DNA of 64,000 bases from WJKG01 sp964627305 (lineage in GTDB: Bacteria; Zixibacteria; MSB-5A5; GN15; FEB-12). Positions 34,490 to 43,790 of the stretch are shown piece by piece (position 1 is the stretch's first letter; each line of letters begins with the position of its first letter). The position numbers were made by a program, and so were the translations under genes. The stretch lies in assembly GCA_964627305.1 (NCBI GenBank), contig CAZVHP010000001.1, positions 62,001-126,000 of the forward strand. Reading direction: 5' to 3'. The notes beneath the pieces were generated by a model that saw only the letters and a program-made list of their open reading frames with translations, did no database searches and was not told the origin of the DNA.

Positions 34490-35587
34490 CTATTGGGGCA
34501 GGAAGAAGCGGGCGACATAGTCTTTCATGCGATCGGGCAGTTCCAGTCGGTCGATTTGTTCACGCGACGATACGGTAGTGATGATATCTGGTTCCCTGCC
34601 GTTTCTGACCTTCTCGGCCCAGTCGGCATCGAGCAGCAGTTGCTGACCGAGGGCGACCAGTTCGACCCCGTCGTTCAGGACTCTCAGGGCCTGATGCGGG
34701 TGGCGAATTCCGCCCACACCGATGACGGGCACTTCTTTGGGCAGCGCGTCGCGGATCATTTTGGTGGGATGAGTATTGCTGTCTGCGGTGTACAGGCCTT
34801 TGCCGTATTCCCAACTGGATACATGCACGATATCGACACCCAGCGGCAAGAGAGCCAGCAGCAGTTTGATGGCTTCCTCGGTGGTGTAGCCATCGGGGTG
34901 CTCTTCTTCCGGAGAGATGCGATACGCAATCGGGTATTCGTTACCGACGCGAGCGCGCACGGCTCTGATGACCTCACAGGCGAAGCGGCAGCGGTTCTCG
35001 AGTGTCTGCGTACCCCAGCGGTCCGTCCGCCTGTTGGTGTATGGCGAGAAGAACTGCTGAAACAGGTAGGTGTTGGCACCGTGGATTTCGACGCCGGTGA
35101 ATCCGGCTTTGTGAGCGCGTTCGGCAGCCGCGGCGAAGGCATCGATAAGCTCGACGATTTCGGTCTCGCTGAGCTGTTGAGGCAGCTCGGAGGTACCCCG
35201 CCGGTTTTTCACGGGCGAAGGGGCCAGTGGCGGGCGGTCCGTGAAGGCTTGTTTGGCGGCATTGCCGCCGTGGTGGATCTGGAGGAACGAGGCGGCGCCG
35301 GCCTCGTTGATGGCCCGTGCACAGCGGGCAAGGGAGTCAATCAGGCCATCGTGGTGGCAGCCGACCTGGCGTTCGAAAGCGTGGCCGGACTTGTGGACAT
35401 AGCAGGCCGGCGTGATAATCAGGCTGATCCCGGCCTGGGCGCGGCGCCTGAGGTAGGCGATTTCCTGATCGGAGAAGGAACCGTCTTCTTCGCCGGCGGT
35501 AGTAGTCATAGGAGCCATGACCAAGCGATTGGAGAGCCTGATTTTGCCGCCGATATCTAAGGGTATGAACAGGGAATCCCAAGTCAT
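34490..35587 (-). CDS. NADH:flavin oxidoreductase of the old yellow enzyme family
   Basis: This is a 365-residue FMN enzyme with a TIM-barrel fold. Visible features are LSNRLVMAPMTTT at the N-terminus, the LQIHHGGNAAKQ active-site pair of histidines, FTGVEIHGANTYLFQQFFSPYTNRRTD and VRARVGNEYPIAYRIS, and VPVIGVGGIRHPHQA near the phosphate site. Substrates in this family range from enones to nitro compounds; the true one cannot be told. The ATG at 35587 gives the family's normal N-terminus. An upstream frame to 35629 lacks a ribosome-binding site. No C-terminal iron-sulfur and FAD domain is present, so it is the short type. Confidence 0.85.
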   Translation of the reverse strand: MTWDSLFIPLDIGGKIRLSNRLVMAPMTTTAGEEDGSFSDQEIAYLRRRAQAGISLIITPACYVHKSGHAFERQVGCHHDGLIDSLARCARAINEAGAASFLQIHHGGNAAKQAFTDRPPLAPSPVKNRRGTSELPQQLSETEIVELIDAFAAAAERAHKAGFTGVEIHGANTYLFQQFFSPYTNRRTDRWGTQTLENRCRFACEVIRAVRARVGNEYPIAYRISPEEEHPDGYTTEEAIKLLLALLPLGVDIVHVSSWEYGKGLYTADSNTHPTKMIRDALPKEVPVIGVGGIRHPHQALRVLNDGVELVALGQQLLLDADWAEKVRNGREPDIITTVSSREQIDRLELPDRMKDYVARFFLPQ

Positions 35588-35695
35588 AGGGCCAAAGTAG
35601 GGCAAGTGACGAAAAAATGCAAGGAACACGCGACACCAGTCTTGTATATTGTCGGTGAACTTTGAAGGATTGGTGTCGTTGATCAGGCAAGTAAC

Positions 35696-36358
35696 GTGAC
35701 AACCGATATGGCCACAAACCGAAGCAAGAATCCGAAACGCGTCGTCAGGAGCTGCTACGACGAGATCGCTGAACGATTTGAGCAGTTTGCGCTGAAGGTG
35801 CGTCAGGACGAACGTGACCGCTACACGCGATTGCTGCTGAATCGTCTGGACAAAGGCGCTCGTGTTCTGGAGTTGGGCTGCGGCAGCGGTCTGCCGACGA
35901 CACGTGAGCTGGCGCGGCGATTCGATGTCACTGGTGTTGATCTTTCACCGGTTCAGATCGGGCGTGCCCGCGCCAACGTGCCCCGGGCCAGTTTTCTGTG
36001 TGCGGACATGACCGGGCTGCAGTTTGCACCGTTGTCATTCGATGCCGTCATTTCCTTCTATGCATTTTTCCACCTGCCGAGGACTCAGCAGCGGAAGCTC
36101 ATCAACAAGATCAGCATGTGGCTGAAACCGGGCGGTTTGCTGGTGCTTACCATGGGGACGGTCGATACGCCGGCGTTGTTCGAGCAGTTGCTCGGGGCTG
36201 AGTCGTATGTCAGCAGCTACGACAGCGACACCAACAGGCAGATTGTGTCGTCGGCCGGATTTGAGCTTGTCAGCGCTCAGGAAGAGACGGCCGATGAATT
36301 CGGAGTGCCAGTGACGTTTCTGTGGGTGGTGGCCAGGCGGCCCCATCCGGAGGACTGA
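35696..36358 (+). CDS. Class I SAM-dependent methyltransferase
   Basis: This protein has 220 residues. The SAM-binding motif VLELGCGSGLPTT is near residues 57-69, followed by the acidic VTGVDLSP, ADMTGLQFAPLSFDAVISFYAFFHLPR and WLKPGGLLVLTMG. This is the methyltransferase 11 pattern. I use the GTG at 35696 (AGG 8 bases before); ATG at 35708 is an equally good alternative. It is divergent from the oxidoreductase and followed after 90 bases by pgi. The target is unknown. Confidence 0.8.
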   Translation: MTTDMATNRSKNPKRVVRSCYDEIAERFEQFALKVRQDERDRYTRLLLNRLDKGARVLELGCGSGLPTTRELARRFDVTGVDLSPVQIGRARANVPRASFLCADMTGLQFAPLSFDAVISFYAFFHLPRTQQRKLINKISMWLKPGGLLVLTMGTVDTPALFEQLLGAESYVSSYDSDTNRQIVSSAGFELVSAQEETADEFGVPVTFLWVVARRPHPED

Positions 36359-36448
36359 GCGCACCAGATTGTTGTTGGCGGTGTCCTGTACAGCTACCTT
36401 GACCGCAGGAAGACACGATTCACTCATGTATGATCGCAGGAGGTATTC

Positions 36449-37882
36449 ATGCCGGATCAGTATTCGCGCGAAGATGCTCTGTCGCTTGACCTGACGTATA
36501 TCGTCAATGGCCCCGGAGGTGCGGATCCGTTAATTTCCAGGGAGGAACTGGAAGCTCTTGCTCCGGCAGTCGTCAGTGAGCACCGTCGGCTGAACAATGG
36601 CGAGGGTGACTGCAGGGATGGGGAGACACCCATGCTGGGCTGGCTGAGGGTTCCTGAATCGATTAGTGAGGAGCATCTCGGGCGAATCAGCGACGCGGCC
36701 GCGCAACTGGCCGGCCAGATCGATGCCTATGTGTCGCTGGGGATCGGTGGCTCGTATCTTGGGATTGAGGCCACCGTCAGGGCGCTTACTCCGACGTATT
36801 TCAATCAGTTGTCTCGCCGGCAGCGTGGCGGAGCGCCCGAAATCTACTTCCTGGGGCAGAATGTGGACCCTGACTTCTATGTCGATACCATGCAGGTGCT
36901 TCAGGGCAAGCGGCTGGGGGTGAACGTGATATCAAAATCGGGGACAACGACAGAGACAGCGATTGCGTTTCGTTTGATCCGGGCGCACCTGGAGCAGACG
37001 GTGGGGAAGAAGGCAGCCGGTGAGTTGATCGTGGCCACTACTGATTCACAGAAGGGGGCGTTGCGGAAGCTTGCCGAGCAGAAGGGCTACAGGACGTTCG
37101 TGGTGCCGGATGATATTGGGGGACGGTTCTCGGTGCTTTCCGATGTCGGGCTGTTTGGACTGGCAGTGGCGGGGATCGACATACGCGAGTTTTCGGCAGG
37201 GTTCCGGGACATGAAGATTCGGACCGACACCGACGATTTCTGGAGCAACCCTGCCATGCTGCACGCAGCGGTGCGCTATCTGGCATGGACAAAGGGCAAG
37301 AAGATCGAGGTGGTGGCAACGAACTCCTCGCACCTGTATCAGCTCACGCGATGGATGGAGCAGTTGTTCCCTGAGAGCGAGGGGCATCGAGGTCACGGCA
37401 TGTGGGTGTCACCGTCGATGTACTCGGAGAAGCTGCACGCCAACGGGCAGATGGTGCAGGACGGCGAGCGCAACATACTGGAGACGTTCCTGCGACTTGG
37501 ACAGCATCGTGAGCAGGTGAGCATTCCGGGCGACGAGGACGACCTCGACGGTCTGAATTACCTGAGCGATGCTGGGCGGACAATGAATGATGTCAACCAG
37601 TTGGTCATCGATGGTCCCGCGTTTGCGCACTTCCAGGGCGGCGTGCCCAACATGACGGTGACGATTCCTCGTCGGACTGCTTATAGTGTGGGGCAGTTGT
37701 ACTTCCTGATGGAGCGCTCAGTGGCGATCAGCGGCTATCTGATGGGACACAATCCGTTCACTCAGCCGGGTGTGGAGGCGTACAAGAAGGCCATGTTCGC
37801 TTTGGCCGGCAAGCCCGGTAGTGAATCGTTCGCCGAAAGGATGCGCGAGGCCACGGGGCAGATGACGCGGCTTGTTGTCTGA
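36449..37882 (+). CDS. pgi: Glucose-6-phosphate isomerase
   Basis: This enzyme interconverts glucose-6-phosphate and fructose-6-phosphate in glycolysis and gluconeogenesis. It has 477 residues, the size of the shorter bacterial PGI type. Motifs in order are SLGIGGSYLGIEATVRAL, the phosphate-binding ISKSGTTTETA (about 170), GGRFSVLSDVGLFGLAVAG (about 222) and the C-terminal PRRTAYSVGQLYFLMERSVA with HNPFTQPGVEAYKKAMF. The start has a strong GGAGG 7 bases upstream. It is monocistronic, with a TATGAT box near 36427 that might be its -10. A GC-rich hairpin follows the stop. Confidence 0.96.
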   Translation: MPDQYSREDALSLDLTYIVNGPGGADPLISREELEALAPAVVSEHRRLNNGEGDCRDGETPMLGWLRVPESISEEHLGRISDAAAQLAGQIDAYVSLGIGGSYLGIEATVRALTPTYFNQLSRRQRGGAPEIYFLGQNVDPDFYVDTMQVLQGKRLGVNVISKSGTTTETAIAFRLIRAHLEQTVGKKAAGELIVATTDSQKGALRKLAEQKGYRTFVVPDDIGGRFSVLSDVGLFGLAVAGIDIREFSAGFRDMKIRTDTDDFWSNPAMLHAAVRYLAWTKGKKIEVVATNSSHLYQLTRWMEQLFPESEGHRGHGMWVSPSMYSEKLHANGQMVQDGERNILETFLRLGQHREQVSIPGDEDDLDGLNYLSDAGRTMNDVNQLVIDGPAFAHFQGGVPNMTVTIPRRTAYSVGQLYFLMERSVAISGYLMGHNPFTQPGVEAYKKAMFALAGKPGSESFAERMREATGQMTRLVV

Positions 37883-37910
37883 TCGACAATTCGCTTTTGA
37901 GCAATGACTA

Positions 37911-37942
37911 AGCGGGCGGAGCCGTGGTTGACTCCGCCCGCT
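37911..37942. terminator. Shared hairpin terminator between pgi and the FG-GAP gene
   Basis: AGCGGGCGGAG (37911-37921) pairs perfectly with CTCCGCCCGCT (37932-37942) around a 10-base loop. It sits between the convergent stops of pgi (37882) and the propeller gene (37978). T-tracts are short on both sides, so efficiency is uncertain, but the 11-bp perfect stem is strong. Confidence 0.7.
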
Positions 37943-37977
37943 GTGTTCATGTCAGCATCTGCAGTAGGAGCGATTCG

Positions 37978-40644
37978 TTACGGGCATGCGGGTGGCGGCG
38001 GACCGCCGCTGAACAGGTATGCCACCAGGTACGTGACGTCCTGAACAGTTATGGACTCGCCGGGATCGCCGTCGACATTGGCCTCCTCCGGGCAGGGTGG
38101 CTGCGGCCCGCCCGTGAACAGGAAGGCGACCAGATAGGTGAGGTCCTGAACGTTGATCTGGTCGGCGGGATCACCATCGACATTACCCCTGATACCAACA
38201 CAGCAACCCGGTTCCTCCTGATAGAAGGATTTGAAGGCGTAGGCGCGGCCGTCGGAACCGAACGTCACGCAGGCCATATTCGGGACACCGTCGCCGCTGA
38301 TGTCACCAACGGCAATGTGCATGACGTCGCCGGCACAGCTGTACTGCCAGAGACCATCGCCGGTGAGGGGGTCGATCCAGTGCAATATCCGATCATCGGA
38401 ACCGGCCAGAACATCGGGGATCCCGTCGCCGCTGATGTCATGGGCGAGGACGACATTGACCTCTCCGCCGCAGGAGTAAGTCCACAGTTCGGTCCCGGTA
38501 GGGCCGTCAAAGGCGCGGACAAAGGGACTCGATGAGCTTCCGCCGGTAATGAGATCATCGGCCTTGTCACCGTTGAGGTCACCATGCGACAGGCCGTACT
38601 CCGAAGTGAGCGGTACGGTTGCGCTCCAGAGCATGGTGTGCGTGGCACCGTCAACGACGACCACCTTGCTGTTGGTATACCTTGTGCCAATCGCTACGTC
38701 CGGAATACCGTCACCATTGGCGTCGAGTACTTCCACATGAGCGGCGTTGCCGATATCGGTATCATAGCTCCAGAGCAGGTCGCCGGTTGATCCCTCGAGG
38801 ACGACCATTATAGGGGAGGAGCCGGTGATGACCGCGACCACATCGAGTGGTCCGATGCCGTCCATCTGGGCCACCTCGACTTCAAGGACGTCTCCGCTGT
38901 AGGTGTTGGACCATAGTTCCAGCCCGGTCGCGCCGCTGATGGCATAGAGGCTGTTGTCTTTGCTGCCGGCTATGACATCATCGGAGCCGTCGCCGTTGAG
39001 ATCGGCGGAAGCCAGTCCTCTGCGGTAGACGTCATCGGTCATGGTGGTGAAAGTCCACATGATGCTGCCGTCGGACCCCCTGAGGGCTGTCACGGCCTCA
39101 TCATAGCCACCTACGGCCACATCGCCGATGCCGTCACCGTCGAAATCGCCGATGGTCACCGCAAAGAGGTTGCTGGTGCCGCTCCAGTGCCACAGTTCGT
39201 CTCCTGTTTTGCCGTCGATCGCCCACAGGCGATCTCCCAGTGAGGCAACGACGACGACATCTTCGAACTCGTCGCCGTTTAAGTCCCCGACAGCGACGGC
39301 ATTGCCATACTGGCCGAACTCAAACTCCCAGAGCAGTGGTGATTGGACCGTGCGGATGGCCCAGACGGTCTTTCCCGGGTCGGGCGGCCAGCCCACCGTT
39401 TCGGCCGTCCCTCCGGCAGTAATGTCGGTGATACCGTCATCATCGAAATCACCGACAGCAACGGCGGCGATGCGGCCGGCAACGGAGAAGTACCAGTCTT
39501 TGGTGCCATTCTCGGCATCGAGCACCTGCACCCGGTCATAGGTGGCGGCTACGACATTGAGTCGGCCATCACCGGTTACATCAGCGAAGGCGGCGCTGCG
39601 AACATATCCGGACAGGGTTTCGGAAGTGTACATGACGGTAGCGTCGGCCCCGTCGTACACATTGTAGAAGTAGCCGATGCCACCGTGGCCGACCAGCAGG
39701 TCGGGATCGCCGTCGCCATCGATATCATGGGCAAACAGGTAGATTTCGTTGTTGACGCCATCGCCGACGCCGAGGGTGTCTTCCCATTTCAAGGCACCGG
39801 TGAGGGCATCGCGACACTGCACGGCCATGGTTTCGTCGTTGTATTCGATGCCGAAGATGGCATCGAGCTGGCTGTCACCGTCGAAGTCATCGACAATGGT
39901 CCGCAGGGGGACGTAATTTGTGGCCAGTTGCCAGATGTCGGAACCGTCGACGCCATCCAGCACGCCCATGTAGTTAGTGTATCCGGCGAGGTACTCATGG
40001 GCATACAGGACGTCTCCGGTGAGGTCGCCGTCGACATCGGCAATGGCGACGCTGTTGATCCAGAGGCTGCCGATGTTGCGAACCCAGAGTGCAGTGCCTG
40101 TCTGGCCGTTGATGGCATGCACCTGGTCATCGAAGGAGCCGACGACGACATCCATGTAGGCATCGCCGTTGATATCGCCGACGTCGATAGCATTGTTGGA
40201 GGCGCCGATATAGTACTTCCAGATCTCGGAGCCGTCGATACCGTTGATGGCGTGGACGTAGCCATCGGGAGTTCCGGAGGCATTGTACGAGGCGCCGATG
40301 GCGACATCAGTGATGCCGTCGCCGTTGATATCACCGATGGCCATGACACGGGCGCCGTCCTGTAGCCAGTAGATCCACAGGGTATCGCCGGTTTTGCCAT
40401 CGATGCCGAAGACCTGCGAGGGATCACCATAGTAATCCGGGTTGAATTCGGCGGCGATAACATCGGGGATGCCATCACCATTGAGCTCGGCCGTGGCAAC
40501 GTGACCTACCCGGAGGTTGGAGTCGAAATACCACATTTCTTCGCCCCCGAGATTCTGGGCGAGGGCCATTCCGGCTGAGACCAGCAGAATCAGGCCTGCC
40601 ATGAGGAACCATGCGGAGGTTCGAGGCATGAGCATTGATTTCAT
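37978..40644 (-). CDS. Secreted FG-GAP/PQQ-like beta-propeller protein with dockerin-like tail
   Basis: This protein has 888 residues. The signal peptide covers about 1-30 (WFLMAGLILLVSAGMALAQ). It is built from 16 calcium-loop motifs of the type D.NGDG..DV.(I/V)G spaced along the sequence, alternating with short strands containing GSEIWKY- or GTALWVRN-like ends that resemble PQQ-type propeller blades. One or two beta-propellers are expected. The last about 75 residues are the dockerin-like double repeat (DQINVQDLTYLVAFLF, SITVQDVTYLVAYLF) ending GGPPPPACP. The start 40644 is chosen because GAGAGGTG precedes it; the 70-codon upstream extension has no ribosome-binding site. It is probably surface-attached or extracellular; the ligand is unknown. 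Confidence 0.88.
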   Translation of the reverse strand: MKSMLMPRTSAWFLMAGLILLVSAGMALAQNLGGEEMWYFDSNLRVGHVATAELNGDGIPDVIAAEFNPDYYGDPSQVFGIDGKTGDTLWIYWLQDGARVMAIGDINGDGITDVAIGASYNASGTPDGYVHAINGIDGSEIWKYYIGASNNAIDVGDINGDAYMDVVVGSFDDQVHAINGQTGTALWVRNIGSLWINSVAIADVDGDLTGDVLYAHEYLAGYTNYMGVLDGVDGSDIWQLATNYVPLRTIVDDFDGDSQLDAIFGIEYNDETMAVQCRDALTGALKWEDTLGVGDGVNNEIYLFAHDIDGDGDPDLLVGHGGIGYFYNVYDGADATVMYTSETLSGYVRSAAFADVTGDGRLNVVAATYDRVQVLDAENGTKDWYFSVAGRIAAVAVGDFDDDGITDITAGGTAETVGWPPDPGKTVWAIRTVQSPLLWEFEFGQYGNAVAVGDLNGDEFEDVVVVASLGDRLWAIDGKTGDELWHWSGTSNLFAVTIGDFDGDGIGDVAVGGYDEAVTALRGSDGSIMWTFTTMTDDVYRRGLASADLNGDGSDDVIAGSKDNSLYAISGATGLELWSNTYSGDVLEVEVAQMDGIGPLDVVAVITGSSPIMVVLEGSTGDLLWSYDTDIGNAAHVEVLDANGDGIPDVAIGTRYTNSKVVVVDGATHTMLWSATVPLTSEYGLSHGDLNGDKADDLITGGSSSSPFVRAFDGPTGTELWTYSCGGEVNVVLAHDISGDGIPDVLAGSDDRILHWIDPLTGDGLWQYSCAGDVMHIAVGDISGDGVPNMACVTFGSDGRAYAFKSFYQEEPGCCVGIRGNVDGDPADQINVQDLTYLVAFLFTGGPQPPCPEEANVDGDPGESITVQDVTYLVAYLFSGGPPPPACP

Positions 40645-40715
40645 TTGAGCACCTCTCTTAGCTGGTGAGGAGTCGTGTGTATGATTCGTTTTCGTATGTA
40701 CGTTTACGATCGTGC

Positions 40716-40727
40716 GGCACCGGTGCC
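40716..40727. repeat. 12-bp perfect palindrome upstream of the FG-GAP gene
   Basis: GGCACCGGTGCC is a perfect 12-bp palindrome, 72 bases upstream of the FG-GAP start codon. A regulator-binding dyad is possible, but nothing ties it to a known protein. Confidence 0.3.
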
Positions 40728-40859
40728 CGGGTGGAGTATGTGGGGTTTGGAAAAGAGCAGGAACACCATAATCAGCAACCGCACTGGTAAGATATCGCAA
40801 ACAGCCTGATGTGTCAAGGGAACAGACCCGGCCGTGGTGAATTGGGGCAATCAAGTGGT

Positions 40860-40889
40860 ATGCCCCGAGGAGTTGTGTCCTCGGGGCAT
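40860..40889 (-). terminator. Hairpin after hcp
   Basis: ATGCCCCGAGGA (40860-40871) pairs perfectly with TCCTCGGGGCAT (40878-40889) around a 6-base loop. It lies 38 bases past the hcp stop on the minus strand. The U-tract is weak, so it may need Rho or serve as a 3'-end stabiliser. It also insulates the FG-GAP gene. Confidence 0.6.
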
Positions 40890-40926
40890 TGGAACTCGTT
40901 GATGGTACGAGACTGGAGAACCTTCA

Positions 40927-42582
40927 TCAGACAGCTACGGCCGGTCGGATGTCGGATTCGATGTCGGAGATGGGTTGCAGGGCGAACTTGTCGACAAGGA
41001 TGTTCAGCACGCTCTTGCCGATGAAGGCCGGGAGGGTGGGGCCAATCTTGATGTTCCTGATGCCCAGATGCAGCAGGGTCAGCAGGATGCAGACGGCCTT
41101 CTGTTCGTACCAGCTCAGGATGAGCGAGAGGGGGAGGTCGTTGACCTCGCAGTCGAAGGCCTCGGCGAGGGCGGAGGCGATCTTGATGGCGGAGTAGGCG
41201 TCGTTGCACTGGCCGACATCGAGCAGCCGCGGGATACCGTCGATGTCGCCGAACTGGAGCTTGTTGAAGCGGAACTTGCCGCAGGCGAGGGTCATGATGA
41301 CGGCATCGTCGGGGACGGCCTGGGCGGCCTCGGTGTAGTAGTTGCGGCCGGACTTGGCGCCATCGCAGCCACCGATGAGGTAGAAATGCTTGATCTTGCC
41401 GGTCTTGACGGCATTGACCACCTTATCGGCCAGGCCGAGGACGGCGTTGTGACCGAAGCCGGTGTGGGTGTAGGCAGGTTCAGCGTCGGTCTGGAAGCCG
41501 GGCGCGGATTCGGCGGCGGTGATGAGCTCAGAGAAGTCGTGACCGTCGATGTGGCGCACCCCGGGCCACTGTACCAGACCGCAGGTGAACAGACGATCCT
41601 GATAGCTGTGGCGAGGTTTCTGGATGCAGTTGGTGGTCATGAGGATGGCGCCGGGGAACTGGTCAAACTCCTTGCGCTGGTCCTGCCATGCGCCGCCATA
41701 GTTGCCGACGAGGTGCTTGAACTTCCTCAGCTCCGGGTAGCCGTGGCAAGGGAGCATTTCGCCGTGGGTGTAGATGTTGATGCCTGTGCCCTCGGTCTGG
41801 ACGAGCAGCTCGTGCAGGTCCTTCAGGTCGTGGCCGGAGACGAGGATGCACTTGCCGGCGATGGGGGTGGTGCGGACCCTGGTCGGTTCAGGATTGCCAT
41901 AGGTTCCGGTGTTGGCGCGGTCGAGCATTTCCATGACCTTGAGGTTGATCTCGCCGACCTTGAGGGTCATGGCAAGGAGCTGGTCGGCGTCGGTGGGTTC
42001 TTCGGCGAGGAAGGCGAGAGCCTCGTGGAAGGAGTCATAGACGCTGTCGTCCTCGATGCCGAGCACGCGGGCGTGGTGGGCGTAGGCAGCGGTGCCCTTG
42101 AGGCCGTACATGACCAGTTCGGCCAATCCGGAGATGTCGGCGCCGAAGCGCTCCACCCGGGTCCAGGGGGAGAAGCGTTCGCCAAGGCGCTCGAGTTCGT
42201 CGATGTCGGTGGTAGTGAGCTGCCAGTCGTCGAAGAGGCGCGATTTGTCGGGCTTTGTGTTATCGTGCCGGCATTGTGTTTCATAGGTGTCGTTGAGGGA
42301 CTGCATGAGTGTGGTGCCGGCGACGATCATGGGGGCGATGGTTTCGGGGTCAAAATTGACATTGGTGACGGTGGTGAAGAGCGACTCAGTCACGAAGTGT
42401 CCGGCCGGTCGCTTGTCCTTGTGCGATTGCGGCAGGCGGGAGGCATACCAGCCGATGCCTTTGCAGATGTGGATCAGCAGATCCTGCAGGGCGGCGGTTT
42501 CGGGGTCCTTGCCACAGACACCATGGCTGGTGCAGCCGGTCTCTTTGGCGGTTTGTTCGCACTGGTAGCAGAACATACTCAT
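40927..42582 (-). CDS. hcp: Hybrid cluster protein (hydroxylamine reductase), class I type
   Basis: Hcp uses a 4Fe-2S-2O hybrid cluster; it reduces hydroxylamine to ammonia in vitro and NO to N2O in vivo. It has 551 residues. The N-terminal cysteines C5, C8, C17 and C23 (C-x2-C-x8-C-x5-C) fit the 4Fe-4S-bearing class of strict anaerobes. The hybrid-cluster ligand regions are present, including ILVSGHDLKDLHELL, TNCIQKP, FTCGLVQWPGV and the ending LDVGQCNDAYSAIKIA. It overlaps the upstream 4Fe-4S membrane gene by 4 bases (ATGA), so both are one operon, probably under the Crp/Fnr dyad at 43791-43804. Confidence 0.96.
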   Translation of the reverse strand: MSMFCYQCEQTAKETGCTSHGVCGKDPETAALQDLLIHICKGIGWYASRLPQSHKDKRPAGHFVTESLFTTVTNVNFDPETIAPMIVAGTTLMQSLNDTYETQCRHDNTKPDKSRLFDDWQLTTTDIDELERLGERFSPWTRVERFGADISGLAELVMYGLKGTAAYAHHARVLGIEDDSVYDSFHEALAFLAEEPTDADQLLAMTLKVGEINLKVMEMLDRANTGTYGNPEPTRVRTTPIAGKCILVSGHDLKDLHELLVQTEGTGINIYTHGEMLPCHGYPELRKFKHLVGNYGGAWQDQRKEFDQFPGAILMTTNCIQKPRHSYQDRLFTCGLVQWPGVRHIDGHDFSELITAAESAPGFQTDAEPAYTHTGFGHNAVLGLADKVVNAVKTGKIKHFYLIGGCDGAKSGRNYYTEAAQAVPDDAVIMTLACGKFRFNKLQFGDIDGIPRLLDVGQCNDAYSAIKIASALAEAFDCEVNDLPLSLILSWYEQKAVCILLTLLHLGIRNIKIGPTLPAFIGKSVLNILVDKFALQPISDIESDIRPAVAV

Positions 42583-43754
42583 GGTGAATTCCTTTCCATG
42601 CTGATTATATTGTGAAGCTCACTGTCGTGGTTATCAGTGTTTCCTGTTCGGGCGTTCAGTTCGTTGATGTCGGAGGCGCCACGGGGGTGGTCCAGTTGGT
42701 GGACGATATCGAACAGTTGCAGATACATGGCTTTGGGGATGTCGTTGTGCCAGTAGCCGGCGATCATGGCGATGCCGGTCATTCCGACGAAGATGGCCAC
42801 CACGACGGCCGCGACCGCTTTGGGCGCAACCCGGTGTCGTTTTGTCGGCAGGTGCACCTCAAGGCAGTTGGAGACAGGGCAACTGGCGACACAATTGAGG
42901 CAGGAGGTGCATTCATCGGAACGCACGCGAGTTATCTTATTGACGGCGATTCGGGAGGGGCAGGCGCGGGCGCATTTGCCGCAGTCGATGCAGGTCTGGC
43001 GGTCACGCGTGACGCGGGACGGGCTGATGAGTCCGATCAGACCGAGCAGGGCGCCATAGGGGCAGAGATAGCGACACCAGAATCCCCGGATCACCACTGA
43101 GAGAAGCATGAGTGAGCCGATGACGATCAGGGAGAAGCGCGAGATGTTGGCGAAGAAGTAGTACATTTTGATATCGGCCATGAGGTTGTAGGGCGAGTCA
43201 AGGAAGGCGCCGAGGGCGACGGTATCCATGGCGAAGAAGATGGCCCAGACGAAGAAGCCGAGTATGATGTACTTGAGGCTCCGCAGGGGGTAGTCGAGCC
43301 ATCGCGGCATCGACAATCGCCTGCCGAAGATCTTCTCGCCAAGGTCGCCGAGGGTTTCGGATATGAGGCCGACGGGGCACAGCCACGAGCAGAAGGACTT
43401 GGCGAAGATGAGTGACATCAGCACGATGGCTGCGAAAATGACCATGCCGGCCGGGTGAAAGCTGTGAATGGTGCCGGTCAGGGCGAAATAGTACAGGCTC
43501 ATCAGGGAGCTGATGGGCAGGAAGCCCTCGACGCCGGGTGGCCGCTCAACGAAGGTGCCGGTGCCGCCGGATTCGAGGTAGCCGACGAAGAAGTGGAACT
43601 CGACGCCGATCCATACGCACAGCAGGGCGAAGGCCACCTGTATGGCAAGGCGGAGCCGCTGCAGGCGCCGACCCTCGCGTTTGCGGGCTGCGATGGGCGT
43701 TGACAGGCCTTTTCGGGGCTTCGGCAGCGGCTGTATGTCGATCAGTTTCTTCAT
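42579..43754 (-). CDS. Membrane 4Fe-4S protein of the NapH/NosR type (electron donor for Hcp)
   Basis: This is a 391-residue inner-membrane protein with about five helices (residues 35-60, 80-130, 165-190, 205-230 and 308-330). Motifs SFCSWLCPVG and FWCRYLCPYG are membrane-edge cysteine pairs as in NapH/NosR. Two ferredoxin-like 4Fe-4S motifs follow (CIDCGKCARACPS and CTSCLNCVASCPV), facing the cytoplasm. It likely carries electrons between the quinone pool and soluble partners, here probably Hcp, whose gene it overlaps by 4 bases. No ribosome-binding site is visible before the ATG at 43754; the predicted transcript start is 2-3 bases upstream, so it may be leaderless. Confidence 0.85.
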   Translation of the reverse strand: MKKLIDIQPLPKPRKGLSTPIAARKREGRRLQRLRLAIQVAFALLCVWIGVEFHFFVGYLESGGTGTFVERPPGVEGFLPISSLMSLYYFALTGTIHSFHPAGMVIFAAIVLMSLIFAKSFCSWLCPVGLISETLGDLGEKIFGRRLSMPRWLDYPLRSLKYIILGFFVWAIFFAMDTVALGAFLDSPYNLMADIKMYYFFANISRFSLIVIGSLMLLSVVIRGFWCRYLCPYGALLGLIGLISPSRVTRDRQTCIDCGKCARACPSRIAVNKITRVRSDECTSCLNCVASCPVSNCLEVHLPTKRHRVAPKAVAAVVVAIFVGMTGIAMIAGYWHNDIPKAMYLQLFDIVHQLDHPRGASDINELNARTGNTDNHDSELHNIISMERNSP

Positions 43755-43762
43755 CCGGCACC

Positions 43763-43768
43763 AGTATC
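43763..43768 (-). promoter_or_regulatory. Candidate -10 box of the hcp operon
   Basis: GATACT on the minus strand lies exactly where a -10 box is expected for a class II Crp/Fnr site at 43791-43804 (centre at -41.5). It predicts a transcript start near 43756, just ahead of the ATG at 43754. Confidence 0.4.
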
Positions 43769-43790
43769 GTTACATGGACGCAAAGGCTCT

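Noticed and set aside
34493..35560. 355-codon plus-strand frame opposite the old yellow enzyme gene
   Set aside because: The oxidoreductase motifs on the minus strand decide the coding strand.
35645..35650. TATATT as the -10 box of the methyltransferase gene at 35696
   Set aside because: No acceptable -35 box at 16-18 bases upstream.
39343..40365. 340-codon plus-strand frame within the FG-GAP gene
   Set aside because: Repetitive Asp/Val/Gly translation that mirrors the repeats of the real minus-strand gene.
40716..40727. 12-bp palindrome as a specific operator
   Set aside because: Short G+C-rich palindromes are expected by chance here, and no regulator or second copy supports it; kept only as a low-confidence repeat.
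40975..42615. 546-codon frame on the strand opposite hcp
   Set aside because: Hcp on the other strand is unmistakable; the long antisense frame reflects G+C-rich codon bias.
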